A stretch of 64,000 nt of DNA from Streptomyces xiamenensis (GTDB lineage: Bacteria; Actinomycetota; Actinomycetes; Streptomycetales; Streptomycetaceae), in the NCBI RefSeq assembly GCF_000993785.3, contig NZ_CP009922.3:3472001-3536000 (forward strand). The letters run 5' to 3'. The notes beneath the pieces were generated by a model. That model was not told the DNA's origin. It searched no databases and saw only the letters and a program-made list of their open reading frames with translations. Of the stretch, positions 61,690 through 64,000 are shown in pieces. Numbering within the stretch: the first letter of the stretch is position 1; each line of letters opens with the position of its first letter. The translations under genes were made by a program, and so were the position numbers.

Positions 61690-63285
61690 GTGACCAGCCG
61701 CAACGGTCGGGACGATGAAGCCCGCGAGGGCGTGGTGCTGCCCTCGCATCGCGGGCCGTGGGACGACCCGGGTGCGGAGACCGTGACGGCGCCGACCGTG
61801 GGGCAGCCCTGGGGACAGCCGTGGGGCCCCGACCAGCGCAACCCGGTGACGGCGCAGCCCGCCCACCCGCCGGAGCAGGCCCCGTACCAGCCGCAGCCCG
61901 GACACCAGGCGCACCCGTCCCAGCAGCCGTACGAGCCGCACCAGCAGTACCCGTCGCAGCCACCCCGGCAGCAGCCGGGCGCCGGGCGGCACGCGCTGCC
62001 GCAGCAGGCCACGCCGCCGATGCCCAGCACCCCGCCGGCCGGTCCGGACGAGGCGGCCACCCAGATGATCCCGCCGATCACCGGGGGCACCTCCCGGCCG
62101 GAGGCTGGGGGAGACTACCACCCGGCCACCCAGCTCGTGCCGCAGATCACCGGGGACACCCCGCCGCCCCCGCAGCACCACGAGGCGGCCACCCAGCTCA
62201 TCCAGCCGATCACCGACGCGGACCCGCACGGCGCCGCCACCCAGCTCATACCCCCGGTGGTGGCCGACACCTCGACGGCCAAGCTGCGTCAGCTGCCCGC
62301 GCCGGGCGGCGCGGTGGACTCGGAGGGCGCCACCCAGCTCATCCCGCCGATCAAGGACGTGGAGTCCACGACCCGGCTGCGCGCGGTGACCAGGCCCGCC
62401 GGAGGGGGCGGGCGGCACGGCCGCCCGGCCGGCCACGCGGCCCCGCCGGCCGGACCGGCGTCCTCCTCCGGCATCGAGGCCACCCAGATGATGCCGCCGA
62501 TCACCGACGCCGGCCCTCCGCCGGCCCCGCACGGCAGAAGGGCGGCGCCCGCGGGACCGGCGGGGCCTCCCCACGGAGGCCGGGCCGCCGCGCGGCGGGC
62601 CGCCGGACCGGCACCCTCGGCACGCAACTCTCCCGCCCTGCTGATCGCGGCCGTGGTCATCGGCTGCGCGATCGTGGGCCTGGCCGCCGGCGCGCTGCTC
62701 GGCGGCGGTGAGGGCTCCGGGGACGACGGCCCCGGCAGCACGGAGCAGGACGGCATCCTCAACGGCGGCCCCGAGGCCGAGGGCACCCGTGAGGACGGCG
62801 CCGGGGCGCCCGAGGACGAGCACGCGCTGGCCCAGGCCCAGGCGCAGGCGCTGTCCGACCTCCTGGAGGACAGCAGCGGAAGCCGCGAGTCGGTCATCGC
62901 CGCCGTGGACCACATCAAGACGTGCGACCGGCTCGGCGAGGCGGCCGAGGACCTGCGGGCCGCGGGCGAGGAGCGCAACGGCCTGGTCACCCGGCTCGAC
63001 GAACTGGCGCTCGACCGGCTGCCCGACCACCAGTCGCTCTCGGACGCGCTGCGCGAGGCGTGGCAGGCGTCCGCCGCCGCCGACTATTCGTACGCCGCGT
63101 GGGCCGAGGAGCTGAAGGACAACCGCAAGGCGTGCCGGGGCGGGTCGCCGCGGCACACCGACAACGCCTCGCAGGCCGAGCAGTCCAGCGGCCAGGCCAC
63201 CTCCGCCAAGGAGCGGGCGGCCACGCTGTGGAACCCCGTGGCCGGCCAGTACGGGCTGCCCACCCGGGACGCGAGCCAGCTCTGA
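61690..63285 (+). CDS. Membrane protein with six ATQ-IPPIT repeats in a disordered N-terminus
   Basis: 531 residues from GTG 61690 (TTG 61687 also possible). Residues 1-315 are cytoplasmic and disordered, rich in Pro, Gln, Gly and Ala. They carry six copies of a motif close to ATQLIPPITD: ATQMIPPITGG, ATQLVPQITGD, ATQLIQPITDA, ATQLIPPVVAD, ATQLIPPIKDV and ATQMMPPITDA. One helix follows (LLIAAVVIGCAIVGLAAGAL), then an acidic stalk and an extracellular helical domain (ALSDLLEDSSGSRESVIAAV, a Cys pair CDRL/ACRG). The regularly spaced Thr could be kinase or FHA sites. Confidence 0.75.
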   Translation: MTSRNGRDDEAREGVVLPSHRGPWDDPGAETVTAPTVGQPWGQPWGPDQRNPVTAQPAHPPEQAPYQPQPGHQAHPSQQPYEPHQQYPSQPPRQQPGAGRHALPQQATPPMPSTPPAGPDEAATQMIPPITGGTSRPEAGGDYHPATQLVPQITGDTPPPPQHHEAATQLIQPITDADPHGAATQLIPPVVADTSTAKLRQLPAPGGAVDSEGATQLIPPIKDVESTTRLRAVTRPAGGGGRHGRPAGHAAPPAGPASSSGIEATQMMPPITDAGPPPAPHGRRAAPAGPAGPPHGGRAAARRAAGPAPSARNSPALLIAAVVIGCAIVGLAAGALLGGGEGSGDDGPGSTEQDGILNGGPEAEGTREDGAGAPEDEHALAQAQAQALSDLLEDSSGSRESVIAAVDHIKTCDRLGEAAEDLRAAGEERNGLVTRLDELALDRLPDHQSLSDALREAWQASAAADYSYAAWAEELKDNRKACRGGSPRHTDNASQAEQSSGQATSAKERAATLWNPVAGQYGLPTRDASQL

Positions 63286-63380
63286 CCCGGTCGGCGGGAG
63301 CGGGCGCGAGCCGCCGGGGGAGCGGGAGCCGTACGGTCCCCCGGACCGCACGCCGAGCCCACAAACATACGATCTCTCCT

Positions 63381-63875
63381 GTGTCAGATTCGGAAACCCC
63401 TTCCCGTCGCCCCCGTCGTTCCCCCACCATGGGCGGCATGCCGCTCAACGACATGCCCTGGTGGCGTTGGCGCGCCAATGTGCGCTCGGCGCTGCATATG
63501 CTCTCGGACCCCGCCTTCCACCAGGAGTGCTGGCTGCCCGGCCTCCCCGGCTACGGCGACGTCACCGACGCCGTCTACCGGCTGGTCGAGGACACCTGGC
63601 TGGACAACTGGTCGGCGGAGAAGTACATCGGCACCGTCTTCCGGGACACCCAGGAGGCCGCGCTGGTGGATGTGGCGGTGCTGCGCGTGCTGCGCATCAT
63701 GCACCAGGTCGGCGCCGACGCCCCGGTGGCGGCGTACCTCCAGCACCACGGCTGGCCGGAGGCGGTACGGGCGGCCCGCGAGGCGCACGTGCGGCTGGCC
63801 ACGGCGGACGGCGACAACCCGGACGTGCGGCCGACATCCCTGGACGAGCTGACGGCGACGGTGGCCGCCGTCTGA
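63381..63875 (+). CDS. SCO4402-family protein
   Basis: 164 residues from GTG 63381; no SD, but TACGAT seven bases before suggests a leaderless mRNA. ATG 63429 is the alternative. The core reads LNDMPWWRWRANVRSALHML, SDPAFHQECWLPGLPGYGDV, LRVLRIMHQVGADAPVAAYL. It is a conserved soluble Streptomyces protein of unknown function, known to me as the SCO4402 family, and supports synteny with that chromosomal region. Confidence 0.78.
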   Translation: MSDSETPSRRPRRSPTMGGMPLNDMPWWRWRANVRSALHMLSDPAFHQECWLPGLPGYGDVTDAVYRLVEDTWLDNWSAEKYIGTVFRDTQEAALVDVAVLRVLRIMHQVGADAPVAAYLQHHGWPEAVRAAREAHVRLATADGDNPDVRPTSLDELTATVAAV

Positions 63876-63967
63876 CCCGGAGGCCGCAGTGGCCCGCGCC
63901 GGCCCGGCCCGACCGCCGTCCGGACACGGTCGGGCCGCCGCCCCGGAATGTGCCACGCTTGGGCAGT

Positions 63968-64000
63968 ATGAATGCCGCTGCTGCCGCCGCCGCCCCCGAT
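63968..64000 (+). CDS. Start of a further gene (partial)
   Basis: ATG 63968 opens MNAAAAAAAPD before the window ends. Nothing more can be said than that an Ala-rich N-terminus begins here; the upstream GGGCAGT could act as a weak SD. Confidence 0.45.
   Translation, partial: MNAAAAAAAPD

Overview
The window is very GC-rich actinobacterial chromosome, almost certainly Streptomyces. It holds a short chaplin, a complete conservon (cvnABCD plus two P450 genes), XRE/DUF397 regulator pairs, a DmdR1-type iron regulator, many GTG/TTG starts and several probably leaderless genes. From memory, serC, pdxH, dmdR1 and the SCO4402-family gene keep the order seen around SCO4366-SCO4402 of S. coelicolor. That suggests a conserved chromosomal arm with accessory genes set into it; no alignment was run.

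Layout. 0-7.7 kb: end of a MarR gene and its MFS exporter, a GNAT, ThpR, an aldo/keto reductase behind a MerR-type palindrome, a secreted beta-propeller protein, and a TetR gene divergent from a DrrAB-type ABC exporter. 7.8-10.4 kb: XRE regulator followed by three tandem DUF397 genes, divergent from three overlapping orphan genes. 10.6-15 kb: TetR/PH-like/hydrolase operon, a PadR-GyrI fusion, and serC. 15.2-20.9 kb: conservon. 21-26.5 kb: quinone oxidoreductase, a large FAD/Fe-S dehydrogenase, MarR and DUF6069. 26.6-31.5 kb: sodium:solute symporter and a TctCBA tripartite transporter.

31.5-39.8 kb: chaplin, a small secreted protein, a methyltransferase beside an ArsR-like regulator, and a resistance cluster (TetR, MFS, and a TetM/OtrA-type ribosomal protection protein preceded by an overlapping short leader ORF). 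39.8-43.4 kb: a WhiJ-type module (HATPase, XRE, DUF397) and small enzymes, ending in two gene remnants that lie tail-out and look like the product of one deletion. 43.7-46.8 kb: less GC-rich; a secreted protein with a probable frameshift, then an ABC ATPase and two membrane proteins.

46.9-52 kb: pentapeptide-repeat protein, methyltransferase, YqeB-like protein, GNAT, a PCMT-type methyltransferase followed by a previously uncalled 46-residue zinc-ribbon peptide, and pdxH. 52.1-64 kb: SIS-domain protein, dmdR1 (with a long antisense ORF like the reported adm), two paralogous lipoproteins, an ABC exporter, a small prim-pol domain protein, an NsdA-like regulator, a membrane protein with six copies of an ATQ-IPPIT motif, the SCO4402-family gene and the start of another gene.

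The least explained material is the orphan triplet at 9.4-10.4 kb, the secreted protein/ABC locus at 43.7-46.8 kb, the methyltransferase plus zinc-ribbon pair at 49.9-51.2 kb and the ATQ-repeat protein at 61.7-63.3 kb.
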